Shown here one piece after another: positions 43,346-54,542 of a DNA stretch of 64,000 bases (within the stretch, counting starts at the first letter, position 1; every line of letters starts with the position of its first letter). The notes under the pieces are model-generated. The model saw only the letters and a list, made by a program, of their open reading frames with translations. It did no database searches and was not told the origin of the DNA. Made by a program: the position numbers and the translations under genes. The DNA comes from Xanthostigma xanthostigma. Its lineage: Eukaryota > Arthropoda > Insecta > Raphidioptera > Raphidiidae. The stretch covers positions 9,362,001-9,426,000 of the forward strand of contig OY754473.1 of the NCBI GenBank assembly GCA_963575645.1, read 5' to 3'.

Positions 43346-43626
43346 CAGTAGAGACGCGAAGTAGAGACGCGATAATCCGGACTAATTAAAACACAGCTGA
43401 TCCGGATTATCAAAATGTCCGGATTACTGGATGTAATTTTAATTATCAAGAAAACAAACTAAAATGCTCATATTTTGTGGCTAACTGTATATTTGAGGCT
43501 CCCTTTTTTAATTTGTCAAGAATTTCGTTTTTTACTTGCAGTGATAAAGTAACGTGTGATCGTTTACGCGGCGCCATAGTGCGTTCTCTATGTATTTCTA
43601 TCTGAGTTTGACAACGACCACATATA
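43346..43626 (-). mobile_element. Tigger-type deletion derivative, copy 2, truncated
   Basis: TA at 43344-43345, then CAGTAGAGACGCG, repeated at once as AGTAGAGACGCGATAATCC, so the terminal repeat is partly doubled. The minus strand has the same transposase start as copy 1 (MAPRKRSHVTLSLQVKNEIL) and continues LKKGASNIQLATKYE, the first helix-turn-helix, further than copy 1. Its right side is cut into Penelope DNA. Confidence 0.78.
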
Positions 43627-43639
43627 CTTGTGTTATAAA

Positions 43640-43980
43640 TTGTAACATTGGATAATTTCAGTAAAAAAATTATTATGTTCAGTATTACCAAATACTGTAT
43701 TTAAATTATGTTCAATATTAATATCTCTTGTCGTATTCCTAATTATTTCAAAGATCTCAAGTTGATTAAGAAATGAACTTTTTTTATGGATATGTAAAGC
43801 TTTAAAAAAATTTTCTTTATTGTAGTTATGATTACTATTAATGCAGATTTGTTGTTATATATATTTTTTAAGTCCTTAATATGGTCTTTCATTCTTATTT
43901 CAAACGAACGTCCTGTTTGACCTATATATTTGGCTCCAGATTCTTCCCAAGCATCTAATATTGATATGTATTTCCAAAAC
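43640..43980 (-). pseudogene. Penelope-like GIY-YIG endonuclease fragment
   Basis: The minus strand reads ESGAKYIGQTGRSFEIRMKD followed by HIKDLKN, a GIY-YIG domain with the conserved Tyr and Arg. After it come degraded residues typical of the C-terminus (SFLINLEIFEII-like with shifts). The RT is absent. The domain begins right after piggyBac-B C-terminal DNA near 44050. Confidence 0.72.
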
Positions 43981-44059
43981 TCTTCACCGCATCTATCATA
44001 AAAAATAGCATAGCCTGTCCATATTACATTGCAGAAATAAAATTCGGGTGTTTTTGTTT

Positions 44060-45120
44060 CATTATGTATTTTTATGATAATTTACAAAGCACTTATCATG
44101 AAGAGCAACATAACATTGAACACAGGCTTTATTGGTTTTATTTTTGCAATAGACACATCTTTATCGTGTTTGTCTTGTTACTATCAGATGTTGGGCCTGT
44201 GAAAGTGCCGCTGGGCTGACAAAATTATGTGTAGGGCCTGTAGCTAAAAGGGGTTTTCCAAACTTTTGCAGTCTAAATATTACAGCAGTCCTTCGAAATT
44301 CTAAATTGTCTACAGTCTTTCCGAATTTTCGTGCCATAATCCAAGCATTTTGTTCATACAGATATCAAATATCAAAAATAAAATAGGAATGTACCATTTC
44401 TTGCTTCGAAAACCAATTCGAATATTGAAAATGTTGTCCATTAGATCAACACCCTCCATAAACGTATTATAACAATGTATGACCTACCTTCTACATTCTT
44501 TTTCTCTCACTGAATATCTCGCTGCTTTATGAATTGATGCTACGCCATATTCATTAGATAATATGGTAACAACACTATTGTCTTTCCACCGTACACATAA
44601 AAATATTATCGTTTTTGTCAACTGCACTGTCATATGCACCTCTGTCTTTTTTATTTGGGACGAATCTTCGAGAGGACATTTGTCGGTACGGTTTTCTCGC
44701 ACTGTGCCAGTTTCACCAAATCCCATTTTCCTCAACTTATTCATAAGTGAAGCATGTGAAAAGAAATTATCAAAAAAATGAAAATTCCATATCAGAATAA
44801 TTTTTCTGTAACAGTTCAGCGAAATGCAGAACTACAGATTGACCGGCCCACTTTTCTTTCATTTTGCTGGGCAATGCGTCCATGATATATATCAAAATTG
44901 ACACAATATCCTGACGGAGTTGCCAAAATCCACGCTTTGTACCCGAAGCGGATTTGCTTTCCTCTTATAAATTGCTTATGAAATTGTCATTAGTTTTTTC
45001 TATAAGGGGGCGTAACTTAGCCATTTTATCATTTTGTGCCAAGTTTATTATCTGCTGCATGGAGGAATCTAAACATTTCTTCAAACCTATTCCTTCTCAT
45101 GGAATTGTGGACCAATATAT
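44060..45120 (-). pseudogene. piggyBac-B transposase (PGBD2/3-like), fragmented
   Basis: Downwards from about 45090: NDKMAKLRPLIEKTNDNF (helical part), a gap, NKLRKMGFGETGTVRENRTD and KCPLEDSSQIKKTE (44484-44744), WKDNSVVTILSNEYG, then TFMEGVDLMDNIF-like and a last C-terminal Cys-rich segment near 44085-44200 (KACVQCYVALHDKC read with shifts). The order fits a PGBD2/3-type transposase. The central Asp block is damaged. It has many lesions, so it is older than piggyBac-A or -C. Confidence 0.8.
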
Positions 45121-45195
45121 TACGGGTATCATCTCGCCCTTCTCAACATATACGACGCCTTGGAACTGGAACATAGCCACTTACGTACAAGTTTG

Positions 45196-45300
45196 CTATT
45201 GTCGCGAGCCACGGGTGGCTCAGAACCGATTTGGCGTGGCCGAAATCGCGCCAAAAAGGGAAAGCGTGCCACCCCTGCAACCCTTAGAGGACGATTTAAT
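45196..45300. repeat. Dispersed repeat R2, copy 1
   Basis: CGCGAGCCACGGGTG and CAGAACCGATTTGGCGTGGC, then CGCGCCAAAAAGG, recur at 56822-56893 in the same order. The repeat is GC-rich against its surroundings and is bounded by inverted TTGGCGCG/CGCGCCAA in the second copy. No coding sense is evident. The rest of 45300-45741 is AT-rich without a gene. Confidence 0.62.
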
Positions 45301-45741
45301 TTTTTTTTTGAAATTTCAATTTTTGTGTTTATAGGATATATAAAGTAAGGTTAATAAAGTACAAATTAGCGAAAAAAGATTTTTTTTTATTTAACTGTTT
45401 CCAAAATCATGTGGTTCCAAATTATTACCACAAGGAAATTACAAAAAAGATGTAAACAAAATAGTTTTTTTTTTTTATTAAAGAAAATGTACTTTGACTG
45501 ATTGCAATGCTGCATAATCTACACATAATATTAAAAATAACGTTCTTTTAGCAAAAAAAGTAGACACAAAATTAATTTTTTTGATGAAATTTAAAGAAAC
45601 AATTCGATTTTTCTGTCAAACAAAGTCCAACGTTGCAACTTGAGCAGTGCCATCTAGTACGGTGAGGCTGTGCACGTGTACTGCAATGTGCATATCTCAA
45701 TTTTGAGCCATGGACAGGTAAATGTGCACATTTATCGAACT

Positions 45742-46560
45742 TTATTTTGCAGGAACCGTAACTTTGAATTTATTTTGTACATTTTCTGTACTTAGACTTC
45801 TAGTGTCCGGTGATCGGTCTCTAAATATAATGAAAGCATTTACTATGGTCAGATCTAGAAAATGCCAAAACAATCTGTGCCACCATTTTCTAGATTTTCG
45901 GTTGATTTTGTACAAGGAAACTAACATATCAGATTGATCTACATATCCCATATGGGTATTATAATCTTTTACCAGTTTCAAACATGAAATATTTTTAGAC
46001 GAACCGTCCTTCTGCTTTCTCGAAACAGTTTGTACATCAGCAGGGTTATGAAAGTTGCTCAAAAATAAAACTGGTTTATTATCCATCCACTTCAAATATA
46101 GTAAACCCTCTTTGCTTATGGTCCAGTCGCAATTTCCTCTTTCTACTTTTGTGTTATTATTTACTAAATCCTTGGGTTCATTTTTGCGTCTTCTTCTAAT
46201 TGTTCCACAGGCATAAATGTTGTCAATGAATAGGTCATATAGCAATCTAACCGTTGTAAAAAAGTTATCAAAAAACACCTTGTGGTATTTTCCCACAAGT
46301 GGACGAGTTAAATCTTTGACGACCCGTGGCCCTAATCCCTCCTCCCCTCCCTCAGATTTTCCGGTGTATATCTGAAACTGCGACACGAATGCAGACTGGT
46401 CCGCTCTAATCCATATTTTATAGCCCCTCTTGATTGGCTTTAGAGGCATGTACTGACGAAAACCAATTCTGCCTTTAAATTTGACCATAGACTCATCAAT
46501 GCTTTGATTTTCGCTAGGTTTGTAGCATTTTCCAAAAGTTTCTGAGAGTACGTCAAGCAT
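45742..46560 (-). CDS. piggyBac-C transposase (PGBD4-like), catalytic half in one open frame
   Basis: An open frame of 272 residues: SIDESMVKFKGRIGFRQYMP with the first catalytic Asp, GYKIWIRADQSAFVSQFQIY, HKVFFDNFFTTVRLLYDLFI (second Asp), YLKWMDNKPVLFLSNFHNPA, VKDYNTHMGYVDQSDMLVSL (third Asp) and HRLFWHFLDLTIVNAFIIFR. This is the complete piggyBac DDE core without a stop. Upstream of 46560 only a short piece resembles the N-terminal part, and the C-terminal Cys finger is not found, so it is a fragment. Ends and TTAA copies were not located. Confidence 0.9.
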   Translation of the reverse strand: MLDVLSETFGKCYKPSENQSIDESMVKFKGRIGFRQYMPLKPIKRGYKIWIRADQSAFVSQFQIYTGKSEGGEEGLGPRVVKDLTRPLVGKYHKVFFDNFFTTVRLLYDLFIDNIYACGTIRRRRKNEPKDLVNNNTKVERGNCDWTISKEGLLYLKWMDNKPVLFLSNFHNPADVQTVSRKQKDGSSKNISCLKLVKDYNTHMGYVDQSDMLVSLYKINRKSRKWWHRLFWHFLDLTIVNAFIIFRDRSPDTRSLSTENVQNKFKVTVPAK

Positions 46561-46624
46561 ATGTAGCGGGTCTTTGAATTGACCTTGGGCCGAGTTTTAT
46601 AGGAGGCGGGATGAGTAATATTTG

Positions 46625-47125
46625 ATCATATCGGGATTTATACTCTGAAATATAATAACATAATAAAAATCAATGAAATTTGCTTACCAGTTATAATTTA
46701 TTCATAAACTTGTATTTATGCGATTTAGAGAACAGATATTTTTACATCAGTCACAGTTTATAACATAGTTATTTTACTTCACACTAATTAACTCTTGCAA
46801 CAAAACATATCAATTAAACTTTGCCACTTTACACTGGACTTCCTCTGATACTGACCGAGCTGCACTGAACTCCAAGTGAACTCGCGAGCGTTTGTTCGGT
46901 CTACTTTTATTAGCCGAATTAATGCCTCGTGCCAACGAAAATCCTAAGTCAGCTATTGAACTTTAGCTGCCCAGGTAAATGAACCTTGTTGTGTCGCCCA
47001 TCATAATAGTAGTGCAACATTGGCATATTTACTGTACAGGGGCGTACTATTACAGGTGGCAATGAAATCATTAATTTTTACCGCTTTATTATAACAATCA
47101 TTTATATTAGCAGTGTGTACAGTTC
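46625..47125. other. No gene seen
   Basis: AT-rich, frames closed on both strands. It probably contains the 5' flank of piggyBac-C, but no clear inverted end was recognised. Confidence 0.4.
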
Positions 47126-47129
47126 GCAC

Positions 47130-47360
47130 ATCCTTAGTTTTACCAACAGCATGCGGTTTCTTAAAACATTTTTCAGTTGTATGCTTTTAATTATCGCATC
47201 TTGGTGCCGATCTATTTTTACAATCCTTTGCAAAATGCCCTTTTCCAAGGCAATTATAGCAAAGTTGTGTGTCCCTATAACTCATTGTTTCTCGGTGACG
47301 ACCAAAATGTTTGGGAGTGGTATGGCTAAAAGAAGCGCTTGTCATTTTGTAAGTATCCAA
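47130..47360 (-). pseudogene. LTR-retrotransposon gag fragment with CCHC zinc knuckle
   Basis: The minus strand reads CYNCLGKGHFAKDCKN, a CX2CX4HX4C nucleic-acid-binding knuckle, followed by RSAPRC and a degraded second Cys cluster (KHTTEKC). There are stops just outside. It is on the strand opposite to the gag start at 47631. Confidence 0.72.
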
Positions 47361-47439
47361 TCTCGATAAAAATTTAATATATAGCTGTTCAGGAGAATCA
47401 CACTGTATAGCATTAGCATTAGCTTGCAGTTTATACTAG

Positions 47440-47595
47440 GCATTCTGAAAGACGCAGGGATTAACGTTGCAGACAGAATAGAGTTCACACGTGTATGTAT
47501 GAATAAAAATTATATTTTATTATAAAAACTGAATTGTTGTGTTATTTCTAAAACTAATAATTGTACCTAATCTAACATATCAGAAGTGGGATAAA
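47440..47595 (+). repeat. Possible LTR end and primer-binding site
   Basis: AT-rich DNA ends in CTAATCTAACA at about 47577, directly followed by TATCAGAAGTGGGAT and, 36 bases on, by the gag-like ATG. A CA end followed by a TATCAGAAGTGGGAT-like site suggests an LTR boundary with a tRNA primer site. The start of the LTR was not defined. Confidence 0.4.
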
Positions 47596-47630
47596 CAACT
47601 CATTTCCAAAGTAGTTTGTGATTGTGTAAA

Positions 47631-47960
47631 AATGTTTAAAAGACGCGGTCCATTTTGTGAAAGTAGTGATGAAAGTAGTGACCGTGATTCGGATCAAGGT
47701 AAACGCTCGTATAAAAAAACAACATACGGAAAACGCTGAATCCGAACCTTCTGCACGTGAAATATTGGAAAAACTAATGGAGGAGAAATTAGATTCAAAA
47801 ATACGACAATATTTTGGGAAACCCAGCACTTCAACGAGTTTTACTCCAAAAAGTGATGTATTTCCACGTTTTGACCCTGACAGCAGTGATTTTTTTGTTG
47901 AAGGGTGGATACAAAAAATTGAATTACTAAAGTCTTCTGATCAACATGTGCTTGCTTATT
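47631..47960 (+). pseudogene. LTR-retrotransposon gag N-terminus
   Basis: ATG at 47631 starts MFKRRGPFCESSDESSDRDS. A frameshift near 47735 leads to SAREILEKLMEEKLDSKIRQ and FPRFDPDSSDFFVEGWIQKI, a pattern seen at the start of gypsy-type Gag capsid domains. The similarity ends near 47960 where Env-like DNA of the opposite strand begins. Confidence 0.58.
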
Positions 47961-47964
47961 TATT

Positions 47965-48365
47965 AAGTTCACTATTTCTTTATTATCGGTTGAAAGTTGA
48001 GAAATTTCCTCTTCGTAATAATCCCCATCATCTTCATCTAATGTACCAAATAGATATTTGCTAGCTTTTCCAACTATATTTGCTAGTCCCCGTTTAACTA
48101 GAATTTGTTTTTCAGGCTCTTGTCCTAAAAATTAAAATAAGCCATCTTGTTGCTTTTGAAAAATTGACATACTCGATTTAGTCGTTTGCAAAAACTGTCG
48201 ACAATGAATATCAAAGGCCACACCGTTGATCAGTCGGTCGCTCTCTAATAAATTGCAAAAATCTACATTTTTGTTATGAAATTCGTTTAACATCATGTAT
48301 TTTCGATGTAAATTATTTAAATTAACAAAAGTTACGAGTTTCCATTCACTACTTGCGATCAACAA
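47965..48365 (-). pseudogene. Errantivirus-type Env fragment
   Basis: The minus strand has VTFVNLNNLHRKYMMLNEFH, Cys-spaced residues (DFCNLLESDRL), then after a stop and shift VKRGLANIVGKASKYLFGTLD. A basic cleavage-like site followed by KRGL and LFGTLD is the hallmark between surface and fusion subunits of gypsy-type insect Env proteins. Both subunits are incomplete and the frame is broken. It is an old, non-functional piece. Confidence 0.6.
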
Positions 48366-48770
48366 ATGGTCCTAGTGACTCAAAATAAATTCCCGGTTAA
48401 TAATCTAATTTCATTATATTATACACTTCATTAGCATAGCTCAACCGATTTAAATGACACACTACGATAAAAGTAAACATAAAATTGAAATATCTGCGAT
48501 ACATATTGTTATCTCAATTTTTAATATACCACAACAATAAAAATATTCGGTTATATTATTTTCATTTACGTTTTCATTAAATTCTTCTTTAATTTCATGA
48601 TTCTCATTTTCTTCGTTTTCGCAGTTAGGTCGTGTAAGTCTATCGATGATCTTCTCTTTAAAAATGTTCTTTTTGCTCCTTTAGGCTTCGTAGCATCAGT
48701 TGGATCAATTGGCGCATTTCTTTCCCCGATTTTTATGACACCGCCATTACAGGAAAATCAAAAATTGCCA
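48366..48770. other. LTR-element debris, no intact gene
   Basis: The minus strand of 48600-48770 has short stretches such as IDPTDATKPKGAKRTFL, possibly a copia polyprotein linker. Nothing longer can be supported. Confidence 0.35.
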
Positions 48771-49346
48771 TCACCCGTCTTTGCGACTCGTAGGTTCCTC
48801 CAAAGAAATGTGGACAATGTAAGTTGTATTATTTAATTCTAATCCATTATCAGATCTTATTATTTTTATTTTCTTATTTGTATCATTTCTAAATTTTGGA
48901 ATATATTCTTTTAATTTTTCATAAGCTTCATTTTTATGTTTAAGAAAGTTTTCCAAAGCGTCGATCCATTTCTTTGTCTGGAAAATTGAAGCATTATCGG
49001 ATAACATTCTTTTGGGAATACCGTGCTCGGAGAAGTAAATTTTTTGTAGTTTATTTAAGATTATTTTGGTAGTTGCACGTTTTACTGCAAATAATGTTAT
49101 GTATTTAGTAAAAACATCAAGTATAACTACAATAGATTGTACGCCTCCTGAAGAACGGACTAGCGAACCCAAAATATCGATAGAGATCGGATCATTTTTA
49201 TTTAGTGGTATTATCGAATTTAGATTTTCATGTAAATTTGCAGATGGATATTTAGATGTTAAGCAAGGCACGCAAGAAGTTACATATTCTACTATTTTTG
49301 TTTTCATGTTGTTAAAATATGTATAACGACGCATATGGTAATACAT
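48771..49346 (-). pseudogene. Chimeric integrase frame: gypsy-type start joined to copia-type end
   Basis: One open frame of 191 residues. Residues 1-110: zinc-binding region (EYVTSCVPCLTSK) and gypsy-type integrase core ISIDILGSLVRSSGGVQSIV (first Asp), HGIPKRMLSDNASIFQTKKW (second Asp). After about residue 110 it becomes NFLKHKNEAYEKLKEYIPKF and KIKIIRSDNGLELNN, which is the second-Asp block of copia-type integrases. So two second-Asp blocks from different superfamilies are fused in frame. A recombination joint or a template switch must lie near 49010. It is not a working integrase. Confidence 0.72.
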
Positions 49347-50175
49347 TTTCTCACAACCAGGGTGTCCATATTCTAAATGCCATAATTTTTTAATGTTTTT
49401 TCAATACCTAAGGGAATGCATAATCTCCAGATTTTGTTTTTAAAATCAAACTTGAACAAGTGGTTTTTTATAGATGACGTAAGGCTTGTTGGAATATATG
49501 ATAGAATCTGAACCATTGTTTTTAATATCTGTTAATTTTATAAAAATTAATGAAATCAGTAATTTGTAACTTCTCCATATTTTTACACAGTTTTCGAATG
49601 TCGTTATTTTTATGTTTATATTGAAGTGAAAATATTGGAAAATTAGTTATGTTTGAGTTATCAATTAATTCTGAGTTGTTAATACGAGATAGACAGTCAG
49701 CAGCAATATTATTTTTTCCGGGACAATATTGATTTTATAAATTAAATCCCTGAGTTTTTAGAATCCATCTTAAAATGCGACTGTTATAAACGTGAGGTTT
49801 TTCGAATAGTTGCACTAAGGCTTGGCAATCGGTGATTACTATAACTTTATAACCGAATAGGTATATTCTCCATTTTTGTAAACATTTTCAATAATAGCGA
49901 GCATTTCTTTTTCTACCACAGAATAATTTATTTGGGATTGTTGAAGTAATTTACTATGAAAACCTAATACCTAGGTATATGTCTGTTATTAGTATTTTCG
50001 ATTTGGAAGAATATTCCAGCAATTGCAAAGTGAGACGCATCTGTTTGTAAATAATAAGTCATATTTATAATGGGGTGTTTAAGTAAGGTAACGTTTATGA
50101 AACTTCGTTTTAACTCATTAAAAGCATTATCTGTCATTGAATCCCATTTTATGGTGTTATTATTAATCTTTAAGT
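49347..50175 (-). pseudogene. gypsy-type RNase H region and linker, degraded
   Basis: Upstream of the chimeric integrase the minus strand gives MTYYLQTDASHFAIAGIFFQ, the start of the retrotransposon RNase H domain with its catalytic Asp, then NYSVVEKEMLAI (Glu), and the linker to the integrase. Stops and shifts are frequent. RT motifs further upstream are not readable beyond about 50175. Confidence 0.68.
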
Positions 50176-50930
50176 TTAGCTAAGCTGGATTCTGGTTTCG
50201 ATTTTGTCGTTTTATCAACGCAATTTTGGAAAATAAGGCTTTTAATATAATTTAATTTGATTTTTGAAAATTAAATACTTTGTTTTATGAAATTTGATTT
50301 GATTTATATATAAAACAAAGTAATTCGTTTAACAACGCATCCAAGAACTGAACAACCACGTGTAAAAATTACATTGATAAAAATTTAAAATTGAAATCAA
50401 AATTTGTGACACAATGTGCCGAAATATAACGATTGCTTCTCAAAAATAGATACTTAAATAATAATACTTAGCTTTAATATAGGTTGTTTTATCTTCTAAT
50501 TATTTTTCTTTTATTTATAGATCAATTTGGATTAATTTGTATGTTTTATAAATTCGCCCCTCACTCGATGTTACTTGATTCACAGTTGAAATGCAAGAGC
50601 GCGAATCGAAGTCTGTCTATCACGTAACACGTTTTTGAATAATATCAATTAGTATTAATCACTATGAAATCTATGAAATATAGATTATGCTACAACACTT
50701 TCGTCCGTTTCGATGTTTCTTCGTGCTGTTTCTGCTAGCGATCACACCAGTTTTTTTAGAATTTTTTTAAAAAATCGTATGGACAGTTAAAGTATCTGTA
50801 ACAACGTATGCTTACTTCTAACTATATTCGAATGTTATTATTCATGAACCCACAATTGTTAGTAACAGTGCATTGATAGGCTAAAATAGTGCGTTTCTGG
50901 TTTTAGTCACGTGGTTGTTTGTATTAAATC
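50176..50930. other. No gene seen
   Basis: AT-rich, all frames closed. No clear repeat ends. Confidence 0.4.
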
Positions 50931-50934
50931 CTTC

Positions 50935-51109
50935 TATCAAGGACCCAGGGGTGATCTGATACGCGAACGCAAGCTCTGGTACGGTACGGATGTCCGGCCG
51001 CTTGCTCATCGGGTGCGTCGTTCTCAGCTACTTCCCCTTTTTCATTGATTCAATGACCTGGTTATAGTCATCAGGTGCCTCGTGTGGGTCCTCCTCTTTT
51101 GCTTGTGCT
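50935..51109 (-). pseudogene. Continuation of the virus-like frame beyond the LINE, and start of a second frame
   Basis: Directly past the LINE tail the minus strand stays open for about 27 codons (KEEDPHEAPDDYNQVIESMK) to a TAG at 51028-51030. This acidic stretch continues the acidic end of the frame at 55737. Only 18 bases after the stop an ATG at 51007-51009 opens MSKRPDIRTVPELAFAYQIT, lost after about 30 codons. The DNA is GC-richer than its flanks. Two tightly spaced frames suggest a compact viral genome, but I recognise neither product. Confidence 0.4.
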
Positions 51110-51366
51110 TTTTTTTTTTCTTATTAACATAAAATTTTATTTCAAATTAACTTAGGGTACATTATGTACATGTATATATAAAAAGAAAAAAATAAAACAG
51201 TTTATTTTGTCTGTTGCTAAAAATTAAAACTAAAATAAAAAGGATACAAGTTTTAACAGATTAGATATTATTAATTGTTCATATAATAGTTCTTGTTTTA
51301 GTTATCGTGTTTCGATAGATCTTGCACATTAATTTTTAATTTGACATAATAAATCCATTTATGAAA

Positions 51367-52413
51367 TTACAAAAATTCGAGATACTTTTCGAAATTTACA
51401 TTTTTTTTAATAAAGTTTTTTTCGTTAGTCATGTCTAATTTATACGAGTCAAGGTTCGTATTCCTGTAATTTTTGTAGTTAAAATCAATCGTGGTTGCCA
51501 CGTACCAAATCAAGAAATTATGTAACTTTTTGTTTTCGTTATAAAAATTCATAAAGATAAGATTTTCGTTTGTGATATTTGCAATCTCGGAGATATTAGT
51601 AAATTTTTCTTTCATATATTTCCAGATTGGTTTCACACCGTGACATCTCATGACACGATGTCCGACTGTATCTTCGAGGTTGCAAATATCACAATAAGGA
51701 GATGCTTTTAAGTTGTGTCTAAACATTTTGTAATTAGTAGGGTGGTTATCGTTTATATTGAGATATAACGTACACTGTACATCACTGGTTAAAAAAGGGC
51801 GCGTTATGTTCTTCCAAATACGTGTCCAGGGCATGTTGGCATAGACCTGCTGAATTTGTGGTATGAACGGCTTCTGCAGTCTAAGATAGATTTGTTTCGT
51901 AGTCAATTGCACGTCTATATTAGTTTGAAAAAAGTCGCATTGATTGATCATTTTAAGAGTTTTTCTTAGAATACATGGCACTTGGTTTATATTGGACGCG
52001 GAAAACCAGTTTTCCACAATTTTTTTATCTACCAGATCAGTAAAGGATCTATTAGTGTTCACCAGATATTTAGATAATAGGGCTTTGCACTTTAAGTCAC
52101 AATTTATTAAACCTAATCCGCCGGTTTTTGCGGAGAGCTGCAATTGAGGTCTCGGCAGTTTGAAAAAAGTTCCTTTCCAAATAAAAAATCCTACTGCCTG
52201 TTCTATCATTGCTGCGTATTTTGCTGCAAGCGGAATAATTTGACCAACGTACCACAGTTTAGATAGGGCTGTGTAGTTAACTAGCCATATTCTTTGAATT
52301 AGATTTAGATTACGAGTAGAGTTACTTTTTAAATGATATTTAATTTGGTTGATTAAGGGTTCCCAATTTTTTTTAATTATATATATCAGTGAAGATTTGC
52401 ACGTCATCAGCAT
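51367..52413 (-). pseudogene. LINE ORF2, C-terminal part
   Basis: After the RT domain: NLIQRIWLVNYTALSKLWYV, WKGTFFKLPRPQLQLSAKTG and GGLGLINC, the thumb/connection region, then SPYCDICNLEDTVGHRVMRC, a CX2C-H-C cluster typical of L1/Tx1 C-termini, and a Lys/Asn-rich end. It follows the RT by a frame change at 52373-52413, where a few dozen residues between YADD and the thumb appear to be missing, so ORF2 is inactive. Confidence 0.88.
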
Positions 52414-54475
52414 AGGCTCTGATTTTTAAATAAGTTGCGTTTATTTCAATACCGCTACAAGTTTTTTCCACAAGCCTGATTAGGGGTTCAATCACGAGGG
52501 TGAACAATAGCATCGAAAGGGGGCAGCCCTGTCTAACCGAAGATCCAATTTTTATAGGTTTACTGAGATATCCGTTCACTAGCACTTGTGAGTTTGCATT
52601 TTGGTATAGACATTTTAAACAGCTAATTAACTGAGACGGAAAATTCATTTTTTTGAGTATTTGCCATAGATATTCGTGATTCACTCTATCGAAGGCTTTG
52701 TTAAAATCTATGTTTATTATAGCCATGTTTTTATTATTTTTTTTCGTTGTGTTGTAATTAAGAATCACATCCCTTATTAAACTAGCGTTGTGCACTATGT
52801 TTTTATTTTCAATACCGACTGTCTGACCTTCACCCACTAAACAATTTATATGTTTTTTTAGTCTTGCTGCGATTATTTTCATGAAGAGTTTGTAGTCGGA
52901 GTTAAGTAACGTTATTGGTCGAAAGTCTTCTATCGAGCGACTGGTGTTTTTTGTTTTAGGTATTAAGGTGATTATCCCTTGTGAGCCTTTGGGACCTAAT
53001 TCAACGGGGTTCAGTAAAATTTCATTTAGCACCTCCTTTAAGACCTTTTTGAGTATGTCCCAGTAATTGATATAAAATTCATAGGTGAGGCCATCTGGAC
53101 CCGGCGACTTTTTGCCTTTAACTGTTTTAAGTACATTTTGAATTTCTTCTTCTGAAATCGGTTTAATTAAATCTATTTTTGCTTCTTCATTAAGTTGGTG
53201 GGTAATAGTTTGAAGCAGGTTATTTTTCACAGTGATCGGTTTGTCACTAAATAAGTCAGCAAAATAATTTTCAGCCTCAGTTATAATTTCTTTACAATTT
53301 TTTGTTACTTCTCCGTTTATTTTTTTTAATTGGTGGATGTACCTGGATTGTGCGTTCTTTTTCCCTTTAGCTACGATGAAGACCGATGATTTTTCACCGT
53401 CAACTATTTGCATTTTTGCCCTAACCGCGGAGCCCTCCAGAAATTGCTGTTGCTTCTGCATTATCGTGTTTTTTATTTTTTTGGTTTTCAATAATACTTC
53501 GTTACTTCTGTTGCCGGCCATGATTTGTTGATGAAGGTCATTTAATGAATTCAAATAAAATTCTAGTGTGTCTCTTTTCATTTGTGCTTCATGAATCGCT
53601 ATTGTTCTAAGAAAGGCTTTAATTGCTGGTTTTGCTTTATTAATCCACCACTTAGCTGTAGTTTCTATGCCAGTTTTTTTCTTTTGAAGTTGTTCCCAAA
53701 AGCTAGCAAATTGACTTTTTATATCTTCTCTGACGGTCAAGGAAGAATTGAGTTTCCAGTATCCCTTGCCAATAGACATGCATAACTTTGTCGTTTGGAG
53801 CTTGATGATAAGAGCATTGTGATCCGAAAAGGCGACAGGTACTGTATCAGTGGCAGCTATTGTGTCCTTGAGATTTTTTGATACATATATACGATCGATT
53901 CTTGAAGCGGAGTCAGCTCGAATAAACGTGTATCCCTTACTGTTTTTATTTTTATGTTTCCAGGTATCAATTAGTGATAAATGTTGGATTAAAGCATTTA
54001 ACCCTGCACTGGGTGTCGTGCGACCTGTAGTATCTTCCGAATTGGCGATACAATTAAAATCACCGCCTATTAACATATTCGCAAATGGTTGATTAAGGTG
54101 AAAGGCTAAGTCCGTTTCGAACAAGTGTTCGCGTTGGTTTTTATAATTGCTTCCTGAGTGAGCATAAACATTTATTAGTAACGTATTATTCCAGATTGCA
54201 CTCAGGATACGTCCACTTTCATGCTTTTGTATTGATGTTAGCTGAATACCTTTACGATAAACTATAGCAGTACCATGATAGCTATCACTGATGTTTACAA
54301 CCGATTCATGATTATAAAAAAAATTTAAGTTTATATCGTTCACCTCTTGTAAGAATAATATATCAATATCGTAGTCATTGACAAATTTTTTTAGCATTTC
54401 CTGTGTATTTTTAGATTTTATACCGTTAATGTTTAGGGTGGCATATGTTATTACTTTAGTTGGATTGGATGTCAT
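52373..54475 (-). pseudogene. LINE ORF2: AP endonuclease and reverse transcriptase
   Basis: 700 residues from the ATG at 54475. Endonuclease: YATLNINGIKSKNTQEMLKK, DILFLQEVNDINLNF (Glu), LIGGDFNCIANSEDTTGR (Asp, Asn), RIDRIYVS and FSDHNALIIKL (His), complete. RT: GKKSPGPDGLTYEFYINYW, FRPITLLNSDYKLFMKIIAA, IINIDFNKAFDRVNHEYLWQ (catalytic Asp), VRQGCPLSMLLFTLVIEPLI and IRAYADDVQIF (YADD). It makes the first nick and copies its RNA at the target. All catalytic residues are present; the damage is the frameshift just after YADD. Confidence 0.94.
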
Positions 54476-54542
54476 TACTGTTTTTTTTTTTTGGTTTAGT
54501 TTCTAAAGAGTTTTTAGACCTGTTTTTATTCTTACGTTTTTT

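Noticed and set aside
44954..45334. Plus-strand 126-codon frame
   Set aside because: Antisense to piggyBac-B and running into repeat R2.
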